Source: an uncultured Bacillus sp.
GTDB lineage: Bacteria; Bacillota; Bacilli; Bacillales_B; DSM-18226
Length of the DNA: 15,188 bases
Assembly: GCF_946478885.1 (NCBI RefSeq)
Contig: NZ_CAMLDX010000082.1
Span: forward strand, 1 to 15,188
Direction: 5' to 3'
The notes under the pieces were generated by a model. The model was not told where the DNA came from. It saw only the letters and a list, made by a program, of their open reading frames with translations, and searched no databases. The position numbers and the translations under genes were made by a program. Below are positions 5,519-13,482 of this stretch, in pieces (positions within the stretch are counted from its first letter, which is position 1; each line of letters opens with the position of its first letter).

Positions 5519-7417
5519 GTGCGTTTTGCTATTGTAAAAAATAGGCTGATTCCGCAAATCCTGCTATCAGCTGCTGAAAATACTGTACCTATCTCCCAAA
5601 TGGATATCCCTCCCCAACCGGCAAGAAATACGGAATTTCCATTCAATGAAGGGCTGCAGCAGCAACTTGCCGGAAAACAGCTTCTGTTGGAAGAACTGCC
5701 ATTTGATTTACAAGATATACAAACACATTATGAAAATGGATATCTTGTCTATCGGAAGGGAATTGAATTTGAGAATCAAAAAGCAAAATGTGTCCGTTGC
5801 GGGAATAGGGAGCCCCATCTTTTTGCTAGTTTTCCATGTGCCCGCTGCGGCGAAGTCTGTCTTTATTGTCGGAAATGCATCATGATGGGAAGGGTGAGTG
5901 CTTGTAGTCCGCTGATTAGCTGGATTGGACCGGAACCTAAAGCGGTAGAAAAGTTACCAGTAAAAGAATGCCTGCAACCGCCTGCGCAGGCAGGATGGAC
6001 ACAACAGCCTGAAATGGAGCAAATACTATCTACTATCAGCAGGTCGATGAATAGAAATAAACAAGGATTCTGTAACTCTAACAACGGGGAAGAAATGAAG
6101 CTAGATGGAGAAGGGGCGTCATATACACCTTTTACATCTATTGATCTTTTTTATAATCAAGAAGAAGGGCTTGATGAACCGTTAGAAAACGAGGAGCTTC
6201 ATGAGGGACACCGGCTGCTTGACGGACATCAGCATCCCTTAAAGGGCCAGGATGATGCATCTCATTTTCTTTCAGAGAGTCATATCAAGCTAGATTCATA
6301 TCCCGCAATGAACCCCTCATCACATCCGTGCCATTCAGCTATCCCTACACAACGAGTTTCATTGCTACAGTGGAACGGCAAGCTTTCTCCAGGCCAAAGG
6401 CAGGCATCAGACCGGGTCGCTGAAGCCATCAGTCAATCACAATCATTACTAGTGTGGGCAGTGTGTGGAGCGGGCAAGACTGAGGTGCTATTTCAAGGGA
6501 TGAACAGAGCCTTGATGGAAGGAAAGCGTGTCTGCATCGCAACACCTAGAACCGATGTTGTACTGGAGCTCGCTCCCCGCCTGCAAAAAGTATTTCCCGC
6601 CATCCGCTCAGCCGTGTTATATGGGGGCAGCGAGGACCGCCATTTAAATGCGCCGCTTACCATTGCCACGACGCACCAGCTTCTTCGATTCTACCAAGCC
6701 TTTGACACAATGATTGTCGATGAAGTCGATGCTTTTCCATTTTCCGCTGAAGAAACCTTGCAATATGCAGTAGAGCAGGCCAGAAAGCCGACATCCTCGG
6801 TGATTTTCTTAACTGCCACCCCGACAGAATCTCTACAAAAGGAATGTCGTAAGGGGACAAGAAGCTTTGTCACAATCCCGGCTCGCTTTCATCGTTATGC
6901 CCTGCCTGTCCCGCGATTTGTCTGGTGCGGCCATTGGAGAAAGCTATTGAAAAAAGGGATGCTGCCTCCGAATGTTCTCCAATGGCTGAAGCAGCTTATT
7001 GCTACAGAAAAGCAGGCACTGCTCTTTTTCCCACGGATTGAACTAATGGAACAACTCCTTCCTATATTAAAAAAACTGCACCCTAACATTGAGTCTGTCC
7101 ATGCTGAAGACCCGCAGCGCAAGGAAAAGGTTCAGGCGATGCGACAAAGAGAAATTCCGATTTTATTAACGACTACAATATTAGAACGGGGCGTTACCTT
7201 TCCTAATCTCGATGTCGCTGTCCTAGGAGCGGAGGATAATATCTTCACCGAAAGTGCCCTTGTCCAAATCGCCGGTCGCGTCGGCCGCAGCCCATATTAT
7301 CCGACAGGGGACATCGCTTTCTTCCACTACGGAAAAACAGAAGCCATGGTCAAGGCCCGTAAGCAAATCATTAACATGAACAAAGAGGCAGAAAGAAAGG
7401 GAATGATTGATCATTAA
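5519..7417 (+). CDS. comFA: Late competence DNA helicase/translocase ComFA
   Basis: ComFA is the cytosolic ATP-dependent helicase-like motor needed for import of transforming single-stranded DNA. Cysteine pairs C91/C94, C107/C110 and C114/C117 plus C120 form the N-terminal zinc-binding region. The helicase core has Walker A CGAGKT (316-321), DEVD (401-404), LTATPT (431-436) and motif VI QIAGRVGR (583-590). At 632 residues it is far longer than B. subtilis ComFA (about 460). Roughly residues 138-280, between the zinc region and the QWNGKLSPGQ segment, are a hydrophilic Q/E/N/H/S-rich insertion I do not recognise. The extra CARC pair is also absent from my recollection of B. subtilis ComFA. The GTG start at 5519 follows GAGGTGATC (5508-5516), a long anti-SD match at short spacing. 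DnaA boxes crowd the upstream region. comFC follows without comFB. Confidence 0.95.
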   Translation: MRFAIVKNRLIPQILLSAAENTVPISQMDIPPQPARNTEFPFNEGLQQQLAGKQLLLEELPFDLQDIQTHYENGYLVYRKGIEFENQKAKCVRCGNREPHLFASFPCARCGEVCLYCRKCIMMGRVSACSPLISWIGPEPKAVEKLPVKECLQPPAQAGWTQQPEMEQILSTISRSMNRNKQGFCNSNNGEEMKLDGEGASYTPFTSIDLFYNQEEGLDEPLENEELHEGHRLLDGHQHPLKGQDDASHFLSESHIKLDSYPAMNPSSHPCHSAIPTQRVSLLQWNGKLSPGQRQASDRVAEAISQSQSLLVWAVCGAGKTEVLFQGMNRALMEGKRVCIATPRTDVVLELAPRLQKVFPAIRSAVLYGGSEDRHLNAPLTIATTHQLLRFYQAFDTMIVDEVDAFPFSAEETLQYAVEQARKPTSSVIFLTATPTESLQKECRKGTRSFVTIPARFHRYALPVPRFVWCGHWRKLLKKGMLPPNVLQWLKQLIATEKQALLFFPRIELMEQLLPILKKLHPNIESVHAEDPQRKEKVQAMRQREIPILLTTTILERGVTFPNLDVAVLGAEDNIFTESALVQIAGRVGRSPYYPTGDIAFFHYGKTEAMVKARKQIINMNKEAERKGMIDH

Positions 7418-7496
7418 ATTGTGTCAAACATGGTGAATAGTCTATGTTATTGCATAAACCAATGACCCAAATCAAAAATGGAAAGGAAGATCCCAA

Positions 7497-8204
7497 ATGC
7501 CTGAATACTGTATAATCTGCCTAGGTGAAATCAGCCCAAAAACAGGCTGGACGGCCCTTATCGATGAAGAAAAACCACAAACAGTTTGCTCGTTATGCCA
7601 GACAAAGTTACAGAAAGTCGAAGGAGAGATCTGCGCCCTCTGCAGTCGACCGCTTAATCAGTTGGAGCCCCGCTTCATCCAAAACGGCATCTGTTATGAC
7701 TGTGTCCGCTGGGAAAGGGACCATGAGTGGCAGGGCTGCTTGCAGCAAAACCACTCCCTATTCCTTTACAATGATTTTCTCCAGGAGGTCATTGCCCGCT
7801 TTAAATTCCGCGGTGATTATATTATTGCCTCTGTTTTCAGCGAATGGATTCAACAGAAACTTCAAAACCAGCCCGCCGATTTCCACGTTCCAATCCCGTT
7901 AAGTCCAGAAAGACTGCATGAGCGTGGATTCAATCAGGCGGAGGCTCTTATTCACAAGGCAGGACTTAAGCCAGCGAATATCCTCACGAGAATCCACACG
8001 GAAAAGCAATCAAAAAAATCCCGCACAGAGCGAATTCACCTGCAGCAAGTTTTCCAACTGCAGTCCAACCACGCTTTGACAGGTAAACGAATTATACTTT
8101 TTGATGATATTTATACGACAGGTTCGACTCTTCATCACGCCGCCAAATTAATAAAGGAGGCAGGAGCGGAGTTAGTATCATCCATTACTATTGGTCGGGG
8201 TTGA
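7497..8204 (+). CDS. comFC: Competence protein ComFC (phosphoribosyltransferase-like)
   Basis: ComFC is a PRPP-binding-fold protein required for transformation; it is thought to act with ComFA in the cytosol on incoming DNA. This copy has 235 residues. The N-terminal zinc-ribbon region carries CxxC pairs at C5/C8, C31/C34, C46/C49 and C66/C69. The type I phosphoribosyltransferase part contains RFKFRGDY (101-108), the VPIPLS..R..ERGFNQAE segment (about 131-149), and the PRPP loop IILFDDIYTTGST (199-211). ATG 7497 follows a GGAAAGGAAG sequence about 8 nt upstream. The 79-bp gap from comFA has no room for comFB and no terminator, so the two are probably cotranscribed. Downstream there is only an AT-only palindrome (8208-8228), which is not a convincing terminator, so readthrough into yvyF is possible. 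Confidence 0.94.
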   Translation: MPEYCIICLGEISPKTGWTALIDEEKPQTVCSLCQTKLQKVEGEICALCSRPLNQLEPRFIQNGICYDCVRWERDHEWQGCLQQNHSLFLYNDFLQEVIARFKFRGDYIIASVFSEWIQQKLQNQPADFHVPIPLSPERLHERGFNQAEALIHKAGLKPANILTRIHTEKQSKKSRTERIHLQQVFQLQSNHALTGKRIILFDDIYTTGSTLHHAAKLIKEAGAELVSSITIGRG

Positions 8205-8314
8205 CTGATTTTTTTATCATAAAAAAATGACTGTGAATGAGGGTATTGATGATAAAATAACGAAATAAAGACTATAGACATACGAAAATATACCCGCAAA
8301 TTGGAAATATCCAT

Positions 8315-8320
8315 TATAAT
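8315..8320 (+). promoter_or_regulatory. Candidate -10 element upstream of yvyF
   Basis: A perfect TATAAT lies 45 bp before the yvyF start, at the head of an ATA trinucleotide run. No good -35 is found 16-18 bp upstream, so this is a weak candidate. yvyF may instead be read from the comF transcript. Confidence 0.3.
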
Positions 8321-8364
8321 AATAATAATCATGCAAAAAGAAAATGGAAAAGGGGATCATAGAG

Positions 8365-8772
8365 ATGTTGGATCTAGTCAATTGTCCAAATTGTGATGCG
8401 ATTTATGTGCGAAATAAATTTCGTGACGTGTGTGATGCCTGTTATAAAGAGGAAGAAAGACAGTTTGATATCGTGTATCAATTTTTACGGCAACGGGAGA
8501 ATCGGGCGGCTACGATCCCTCAAGTCATTGAAGAAACACAGGTAGACGAGGAATTGCTGCTCAAATTTATTAAAACGGGCCGGCTAAAGCTCGCGTCCTT
8601 TCCAAACCTTGGTTATGCATGCGAGAAATGTGGAACAGTGATCAGGAGTGGCAAGCTTTGTGCTGATTGTGCCGAAGAACTGCGTGGAGAACTCGAAAGT
8701 GTAAAAAAAGAAGAAAAGAGGAAAAAAGAACTGCGTGACAGGGATAAACGCAGTACATATTACTTTAAATAA
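8365..8772 (+). CDS. yvyF: Flagellar operon protein YvyF (zinc-ribbon, TIGR03826-like)
   Basis: This 135-residue protein matches YvyF, a small conserved protein located before flgM in Bacillus; its biochemical role is not established. Four CxxC pairs are visible: C7/C10 and C23/C26 at the N-terminus, and C86/C89 and C99/C102 in the C-terminal third, giving two probable zinc-binding knuckles. Between them, about residues 38-80 (QFLRQRENRAATIPQVIEET and onward) look like a helix-turn-helix-type fold. The last 30 residues are a strongly charged K/E/R tail. The frame opens at ATG 8344, but AAGGGGAT at 8350-8357 is placed 7 nt before ATG 8365 and the family begins near there. A strong terminator follows, so it is separated from flgM by both that terminator and a sigma-D promoter. 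Confidence 0.88.
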   Translation: MLDLVNCPNCDAIYVRNKFRDVCDACYKEEERQFDIVYQFLRQRENRAATIPQVIEETQVDEELLLKFIKTGRLKLASFPNLGYACEKCGTVIRSGKLCADCAEELRGELESVKKEEKRKKELRDRDKRSTYYFK

Positions 8773-8821
8773 AAGGAAAAAATCTCGAATCACTTAAAAT
8801 AAGTAAAAAATACCTAATACT

Positions 8822-8862
8822 AAAGAAACCTGATTTACACTAAATCGGGTTTCTTTCTTTTT
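8822..8862 (+). terminator. Strong intrinsic terminator after yvyF
   Basis: AAAGAAACCTGATTTA (8822-8837) pairs with TAAATCGGGTTTCTTT (8841-8856) over 16 bp, with one G-U pair and a 3-nt loop. It is followed by CTTTTT. This is the best terminator in the window and insulates the flgM unit from comF/yvyF transcription. Confidence 0.9.
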
Positions 8863-8881
8863 CATAGGAAAAATAATCATT

Positions 8882-8907
8882 TAAAAAAATAATGCCCTTG
8901 CCGATAA
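8882..8907 (+). promoter_or_regulatory. Sigma-D promoter of flgM
   Basis: TAAA (8882-8885), a 14-bp spacer and GCCGATAA (8900-8907) match the sigma-D (SigD/FliA-type) consensus TAAA-N14-16-GCCGATAT at 11 of 12 positions. It lies about 100 bp before flgM, as expected for the autoregulated late-class promoter of the anti-sigma factor. The predicted leader includes a perfect 7-bp hairpin (8955-8972). Confidence 0.85.
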
Positions 8908-9009
8908 TAAAAATAGAAACCTGAATGTCTACTATGATTGGGACACGAAAGGACACTTCAATTTTTTGAAGTAAAACATAGATACCTTAAAGGAAGGGAG
9001 TGATGGACC

Positions 9010-9276
9010 GTGAAGATTAACCATTTTGGCTCATCTGGAGTGAATCCGTATAAACGGCAGATGAATAGTCTGGAGAATACCAATATACAGGCAAAGGCCA
9101 ATGCTGATAAAGTCGAAATTTCAACGACAGCGAAGGAGATGCATCAGTTGTCGCAATTCTCGGTGTCACGCCAAGAAAGATTGGAGCAAATCAAGCTGCA
9201 GGTGCAAAACGGAACGTATCGGGCGGATTCGCAGGAAACAGCGCAAAGCATTATTGATTATTATTTGAATGATTAA
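9010..9276 (+). CDS. flgM: Anti-sigma-D factor FlgM
   Basis: FlgM binds sigma-D and holds late flagellar transcription off until hook-basal-body completion. The protein has 88 residues, the same length as B. subtilis FlgM, and starts with the typical MKINHFG..VNPYKRQ. The middle carries DKVEISTTAKEM (about 34-45), and the C-terminal sigma-binding helices include RQERLEQIKLQVQNGTYRAD followed by an AQSIIDYYL helix. The start is a GTG at 9010, preceded by GGAAGGGAG about 9 nt upstream. Its own sigma-D promoter at 8882-8907 creates the usual feedback loop. It heads the flgM-flgN-flgK-flgL unit, whose genes are separated by 18-31 bp. Confidence 0.94.
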   Translation: MKINHFGSSGVNPYKRQMNSLENTNIQAKANADKVEISTTAKEMHQLSQFSVSRQERLEQIKLQVQNGTYRADSQETAQSIIDYYLND

Positions 9277-9307
9277 CATATGAAGAAACCTCACGGGGAG
9301 GGAACCT

Positions 9308-9787
9308 ATGTCAACGACTCTTTTAATCGATGCCATTGAAAAACTGTATCAGCTTCACAACAGTCTGTATGAAATAGCCGTGAAGAAGACAAAGATCATT
9401 AAAGATGGGGACATGGATTCCCTTAATGAGCTGATGAAGGAAGAGCACACGCATATTGCAGCGATTCACAAGCTGGAGGAGGTGCGGCAGCAGGCCGTGA
9501 GACAAATTTGCCCGGAAAAGGAAGAACCGTCCGTATCAGACTGTTTGGCACTGATGGAGGACCATGAACAGGCAACACTTCAGGCAGCCGCTTACAGACT
9601 GTCCTCCTTGCTTGCTGAGCTGAAGGAGCAAAACCATTTGAATCAGCAGCTTCTCTACCAATCACTGCAGTTTGTCAACTTTTCTCTTAACCTTATGCGG
9701 CCGCAACCAGCATCGCTTAACTATGCTCCGCCAACGAAGAAAATTCAAAACAGTACATCACTCGGTTTATTTAATTCAAAAGCATAA
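9308..9787 (+). CDS. flgN: Flagellar export chaperone FlgN (YvyG)
   Basis: FlgN-type chaperones bind the hook-filament junction proteins FlgK and FlgL and deliver them to the flagellar type III export apparatus. The 159-residue protein is almost wholly helical and charged, as expected: an N-terminal helix pair (about 1-65, IDAIEKLYQLHNSLYEIAVK and onward) and a second pair around 75-130 ending in NQQLLYQSLQFVNFSLNLM. The C-terminus LFNSKA closely resembles the end of B. subtilis YvyG. ATG 9308 follows a GGGGAGGGA ribosome binding site. The position directly before flgK and flgL supports the role. Sequence conservation in this family is low, so length, helicity and context weigh as much as the motifs. 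Confidence 0.9.
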   Translation: MSTTLLIDAIEKLYQLHNSLYEIAVKKTKIIKDGDMDSLNELMKEEHTHIAAIHKLEEVRQQAVRQICPEKEEPSVSDCLALMEDHEQATLQAAAYRLSSLLAELKEQNHLNQQLLYQSLQFVNFSLNLMRPQPASLNYAPPTKKIQNSTSLGLFNSKA

Positions 9788-9805
9788 CCGAACGGAGGAA
9801 AAAAA

Positions 9806-11359
9806 ATGCGTTCAACCTTTATGGGGTTAGAAACGGCCCGTCGCGGCTTGTTCACCCAGCAAAGTGCACTATATACAACGGGACACAATGTAGCCAATGC
9901 CAACACACCGGGCTATTCAAGGCAGCGGGTGAATTTTCAGCAGACAAAAGCCTTCCCGTCCATCGGTCTGGATAGTCCATATCTTCCGGGACAGATGGGA
10001 ACCGGGGTTGAAGGAGGAACAGTGCAGCGGATTCGCGAAAGTTTCCTGGATGTCCAATACCGCGGCGAAAACAACAAGGTCGGCTATTACGGTGCTCTAA
10101 GCGAATCGCTGGAGAAAATGGAAGGCATTATGAATGAACCGACAACCAGCGGTCTGCAAAATACTCTGGATCTATTTTGGAAGTCATTGCAGGATCTGAC
10201 AACGCAGACTGAAAACTCTGGAGCCCGTGATGTTGTGGCTTCAAGGGGACAAATGGTCGCAGAAACGATTAATTACTACTATAATACCCTAACCCAGGTT
10301 CAGGGCGATATCGGATCCCAAGTCGAAACGAAAGTAAAGGAAGTTAATGCCTTGCTTGAAAAAATCGATGCACTCAACCAAAGAATCGCCGATGTGGAGC
10401 CGCACGGGTACCTGCCCAATGACCTGTACGATGAGCGTGACTCGCTGGTCGATGAACTGTCCGGTCTCGTTAATATCCGGGTATCATCGGTCATTCCGAA
10501 TGAATATGGACAGGCTTCTCCGCTTGCTGAGGGATTATATAATATTGAAATCGTCCAGCAAGGCGGAAACTCCTATGTTCCAGCAATAAGCCTGTTGTCT
10601 GTTACAAAAACCTCTGGCATCGTTGGGATGAATCAGCTTAATCTGCAGACAGATCCCGCAAACGGACTTGTTACTGGTGTACAGATTGGTAACCACACCA
10701 TAACAGATGTTAGCTTTTCTGGAGAATTGGCTGGGTTAATCAAAAGCTATGGCTATATAGAAACAGACGGATCGCAAACAGGGATCTACCCCGAGATGCT
10801 TGAGCAACTAAACAAAATTGCTGAAGTCTTCGCCAATGAATTTAACGAGATTCACAAAAATGGCTATGCCCTTGGCTCCGATACGCCATCGGGATTGAAC
10901 TTCTTTGAATTTACGGCAGGAAATGCAGCTCAAACGATCACCGTCAATGAAGACATTTTGAATAATTCCAGCTTGATTGCTGCAGCAGAGGAAGCAGGAG
11001 GCTCATCAGGCGATAATAATAATGCAAAAAAACTGGCAGATATCATGAAAAAGGATTTTGCCAATTATATAACCACTGTGCCGGCAGGCTTAAATGGCAG
11101 TCTCGTATCCTATTATTCCGGGATTATCGGCAGTCTCGGGGTTCAATCGCAAAGTGCACAAAAGGATTTAACGAACTCGATTACCCTAGCCACATCAGTT
11201 GAAATAAACCGCCAGTCGGTTAGCTCCGTTTCACTTGATGAGGAGATGACCAACATGATTAAATATCAACAGGCCTATAACTCATCTGCACGAATGATTA
11301 CGGTTATAGATGAAACGCTTGACAAAATCGTTAACGGCCTCGGCATAGGCGGCAGATAA
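9806..11359 (+). CDS. flgK: Flagellar hook-associated protein 1, FlgK
   Basis: FlgK is the first hook-filament junction protein, assembled outside the cell after export through the flagellar channel. The 517-residue protein is close to the B. subtilis length (about 507). The N-terminal axial-protein motif is clear in MGLETARRGLFTQQSALYTT and the HNVANANTPGYSRQRVNF segment (about 28-45). The C-terminal helix carries SLDEEMTNMIKYQQAYNSSA followed by RMITVIDETLDKIVNGLG, the canonical D0 helix. The middle (about 200-430) is the variable exposed region. ATG 9806 follows CGGAGGAAAAAA. It lies 18 bp after flgN and 18 bp before flgL. Confidence 0.97.
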   Translation: MRSTFMGLETARRGLFTQQSALYTTGHNVANANTPGYSRQRVNFQQTKAFPSIGLDSPYLPGQMGTGVEGGTVQRIRESFLDVQYRGENNKVGYYGALSESLEKMEGIMNEPTTSGLQNTLDLFWKSLQDLTTQTENSGARDVVASRGQMVAETINYYYNTLTQVQGDIGSQVETKVKEVNALLEKIDALNQRIADVEPHGYLPNDLYDERDSLVDELSGLVNIRVSSVIPNEYGQASPLAEGLYNIEIVQQGGNSYVPAISLLSVTKTSGIVGMNQLNLQTDPANGLVTGVQIGNHTITDVSFSGELAGLIKSYGYIETDGSQTGIYPEMLEQLNKIAEVFANEFNEIHKNGYALGSDTPSGLNFFEFTAGNAAQTITVNEDILNNSSLIAAAEEAGGSSGDNNNAKKLADIMKKDFANYITTVPAGLNGSLVSYYSGIIGSLGVQSQSAQKDLTNSITLATSVEINRQSVSSVSLDEEMTNMIKYQQAYNSSARMITVIDETLDKIVNGLGIGGR

Positions 11360-11377
11360 GACAGGGGGGGAACAATC

Positions 11378-12229
11378 ATGCGCGTAACACAATCAATGTT
11401 ATCGAATAATATGCTGAAAAATCTGAGCAACAGCTACAATCGGCTGGCCAAGCTCCAGGACCAAATCTCAACGCAGAGGAAATTTACCAAGCCGTCTGAT
11501 GACCCTGTTGCTGCCATGATGGGGATGAACTATCGCAGCGATGTGAATAGTATTGAACAATACCAGCGTAATATCGGTGAAGTGACGAACTGGGTAGATA
11601 GTACGGATGACGCCTTGAACAATGCGGTACTTGCCCTGCAGCGGATTCGCGAGCTGACTGTTCAAGCGAGCAACGGCACCTATGAAGGCGATCAGCGGCA
11701 GGCCATTGCGAAAGAAATCGAGCAGTTGAAGGAGCAGCTGGTCGATATCGGAGATACGCAGGTAGGAGGTAAATATATTTTCAATGGCAAGGACACCAAT
11801 CTTCGCCCTTCTGAAAATGGTTTTTCTACCGGAGAGGTGAAATTTGAAGTGTTTCACGGCATTTCGCTACAGGCGAATATTGAAGGGGGAGCGCTGTTTG
11901 AAGCTGCGGGTAGTACGGTTCAAGACTTATATGACAGTCTGATGAACGATGACAGTCATATTGGTGATCATCTAGAAACGATCGATGATACGATCGATCA
12001 ATTTCTCGCTGCCCGTTCGGTAATTGGAGCGAAGCAAAACCGGGTGGAAATGATGGATGAACGCCTTTCCTCGCAGGAGGTATTTGCACAGCAAATCCTA
12101 TCCAAAAATGAGGATATTGATATTGAAAAGGCGATCACGGAACTGATCACTCAGGAAAGCGTCCATTCTGCGGCGCTAAGCATTGGAACGAAGATCATCC
12201 AGCCAACGCTTGTTGACTTTTTGAGATAA
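11378..12229 (+). CDS. flgL: Flagellar hook-associated protein 3, FlgL
   Basis: FlgL is the second junction protein, placed between FlgK and the flagellin filament. The 283-residue protein is slightly shorter than B. subtilis FlgL (about 298). The flagellin-like N-terminal D0/D1 helices are conserved: MRVTQSMLSNNMLKNLSNSY, then RKFTKPSDDPVAAM (about 34-47) and VLALQRIRELTVQASNGTY (about 84-102), followed by GGKYIFNGKDT (about 129-139). The C-terminal helix contains EKAITELITQESVHSAALSI and ends TLVDFLR, matching the flagellin-type terminus. The ATG at 11378 follows a seven-G run in its ribosome binding site. A good terminator 35 bp downstream ends the flgM-flgL unit. Confidence 0.96.
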   Translation: MRVTQSMLSNNMLKNLSNSYNRLAKLQDQISTQRKFTKPSDDPVAAMMGMNYRSDVNSIEQYQRNIGEVTNWVDSTDDALNNAVLALQRIRELTVQASNGTYEGDQRQAIAKEIEQLKEQLVDIGDTQVGGKYIFNGKDTNLRPSENGFSTGEVKFEVFHGISLQANIEGGALFEAAGSTVQDLYDSLMNDDSHIGDHLETIDDTIDQFLAARSVIGAKQNRVEMMDERLSSQEVFAQQILSKNEDIDIEKAITELITQESVHSAALSIGTKIIQPTLVDFLR

Positions 12230-12264
12230 TAGGGAAATTTGTCCATTTGATCTAGATGCAATAT

Positions 12265-12287
12265 AGCTATCATTGTGATAGCTTTTT
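12265..12287 (+). terminator. Intrinsic terminator after flgL
   Basis: AGCTATCA (12265-12272) and TGATAGCT (12276-12283) form a perfect 8-bp stem with a 3-nt loop, followed by a TTTTT tract and CTTTT. It separates flgL from yviE, so yviE-fliW-csrA should have its own promoter or depend on readthrough. Confidence 0.85.
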
Positions 12288-12314
12288 CTTTTAAGGTCTT
12301 TGTAGAACCTGCTA

Positions 12315-12342
12315 TTGATTTCTGCTGACATAATAGTAGAAT
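12315..12342 (+). promoter_or_regulatory. Candidate sigma-A promoter for yviE-fliW-csrA
   Basis: TTGATT (12315-12320, 4/6) and TAGAAT (12337-12342, 5/6) are separated by 16 bp and lie about 107 bp before yviE, just after the flgL terminator. No sigma-D match is seen in this gap. A short hairpin GGCTT/AAGCC at 12381-12394 would fall in the leader. Confidence 0.35.
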
Positions 12343-12448
12343 ATCGAGCGCCCTGATGAATGTGCCTATCGTGTACAAAAGGCTTGTTCAAGCCGGGTTT
12401 TATGCATTCTATGTTGGCAGATGATTGTTAGAAATGAGGTGAACAGCA

Positions 12449-13039
12449 ATGGATCTTCCGCAAATAAGACTTCGGACAACCTTTATCAAAACAGGGCTGA
12501 CGATTGATAAGCCTATTCAGGAAATTAGGCAACCAAAAGCGGTGCAGCATATTGAACAGCCGGCGGCGATTCTGGAAATCGAAACTACTCCCGGACAACT
12601 ACATATCGATTCATCACAGGCACGGGCGGAAGTCGGCTCAAAAACCGACCGCCAACGGGTAAAGGAATTTGCCGAGGAAGGCTACCAGGATTGGCTGAAA
12701 GGATTAGCACGAAGAGCCCAGCAGGGAAGGGAATTGATGCAAATTTATAAAAAGGGCAATCCGATTGCTGCTCATGCGAGGGAAAACAGCCAGCTGCCGC
12801 AGAGACAGCTTAATATTGGCTGGATACCCTCCCATTTCAGTGTGAAGTTGCAGTATGATCCGGCCCAAGTTCATATCCGCTTTAAGCCCCAGCAGCCGAT
12901 TACCGAAGCCGAAATTCAAAAACCAATCCACCAATACACTCCAGGAAAAGTAAGAGTGGATGTATTGATCAAAAATACGCTCGAAATTGATTTCGCAAAT
13001 GTGTTTCCAAACGACATAGACAATGAAGGTGTAAATTAA
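12449..13039 (+). CDS. yviE: YviE family protein of the flagellar late region
   Basis: This 196-residue protein corresponds in position, length and N-terminal pattern (MDLPQIRLRTTFIKTGL) to B. subtilis YviE, a DUF6470-type protein of unknown function conserved upstream of fliW. The N-terminal part (about 25-60) is repetitive in I/Q/P-rich short strands such as IRQPKAVQHIEQPAAILEIE and onward. A helical part around 70-100 contains the LARRAQQGRELMQIYKKGNP segment, and the C-terminus is beta-rich. There is no signal peptide or membrane segment. ATG 12449 follows GAGGTGAA at 12436-12443. Its TAA overlaps the fliW ATG by one base (TAATG), suggesting translational coupling. Context suggests a flagellar or regulatory role, but none can be stated. 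Confidence 0.87.
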   Translation: MDLPQIRLRTTFIKTGLTIDKPIQEIRQPKAVQHIEQPAAILEIETTPGQLHIDSSQARAEVGSKTDRQRVKEFAEEGYQDWLKGLARRAQQGRELMQIYKKGNPIAAHARENSQLPQRQLNIGWIPSHFSVKLQYDPAQVHIRFKPQQPITEAEIQKPIHQYTPGKVRVDVLIKNTLEIDFANVFPNDIDNEGVN

Positions 13040-13482
13040 TGATAATAGAAACAAAATTCCATGGCAGACAGACCGTTGCTGACAATGAGGTCATTCATTT
13101 TGATTCCGGAATCCCGGGATTTCCGGATGAAAAGAAATTCGGCATCCTTACGTTGGAGCATACGCCTTTTCTTGTATTGCAATCAGTGCAAACTACCGAT
13201 ATCGCCTTTATCATCATGGATCCCTTTTTGACTTTTCCGGACTATGAATTCGACCTTCCTGATGAAGTACTGAAGGGATTACAAGTAAAAGAGAACAAGG
13301 AAATTGCTGTATTCGTGATCTTAACCATCCAAGAGCCATTCGAGCAAACAACCGCCAACCTGCAGGCGCCGATTATTTTGAATCAAGGCAATCATAAAGC
13401 AAAGCAATACATCCTCAATCGAAGTCCCTATACAACGAAGCATCTCATCATCCAGCCTTCAGTAGAAAAGGGGGAGAAATAA
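13039..13482 (+). CDS. fliW: Flagellar assembly factor FliW
   Basis: FliW is a small cytosolic protein that binds either CsrA or flagellin. When flagellin is exported, free FliW captures CsrA and so relieves repression of hag translation. The 147-residue protein is normal in length and shows the family's [15 protein letters not shown] (about 20-34), the [17 protein letters not shown] segment (about 55-71) and the C-terminal [20 protein letters not shown] (about 111-130). GAAGGTG at 13025-13031, inside the end of yviE, serves as ribosome binding site. It overlaps both neighbours by a single base in TAATG junctions. Together with csrA and hag it forms the complete three-part switch within 2 kb. 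Confidence 0.96.
   Translation: MIIETKFHGRQTVADNEVIHFDSGIPGFPDEKKFGILTLEHTPFLVLQSVQTTDIAFIIMDPFLTFPDYEFDLPDEVLKGLQVKENKEIAVFVILTIQEPFEQTTANLQAPIILNQGNHKAKQYILNRSPYTTKHLIIQPSVEKGEK

Noticed and set aside
8208..8228. AT-only palindrome after comFC as a terminator
   Set aside because: Its stem lacks G/C pairs and no T tract follows it, so it is unlikely to terminate transcription.
12381..12401. GGCTT/AAGCC hairpin followed by TTTT upstream of yviE
   Set aside because: The stem is only 5 bp and the T run is short and displaced, so it is a weak terminator candidate at best.
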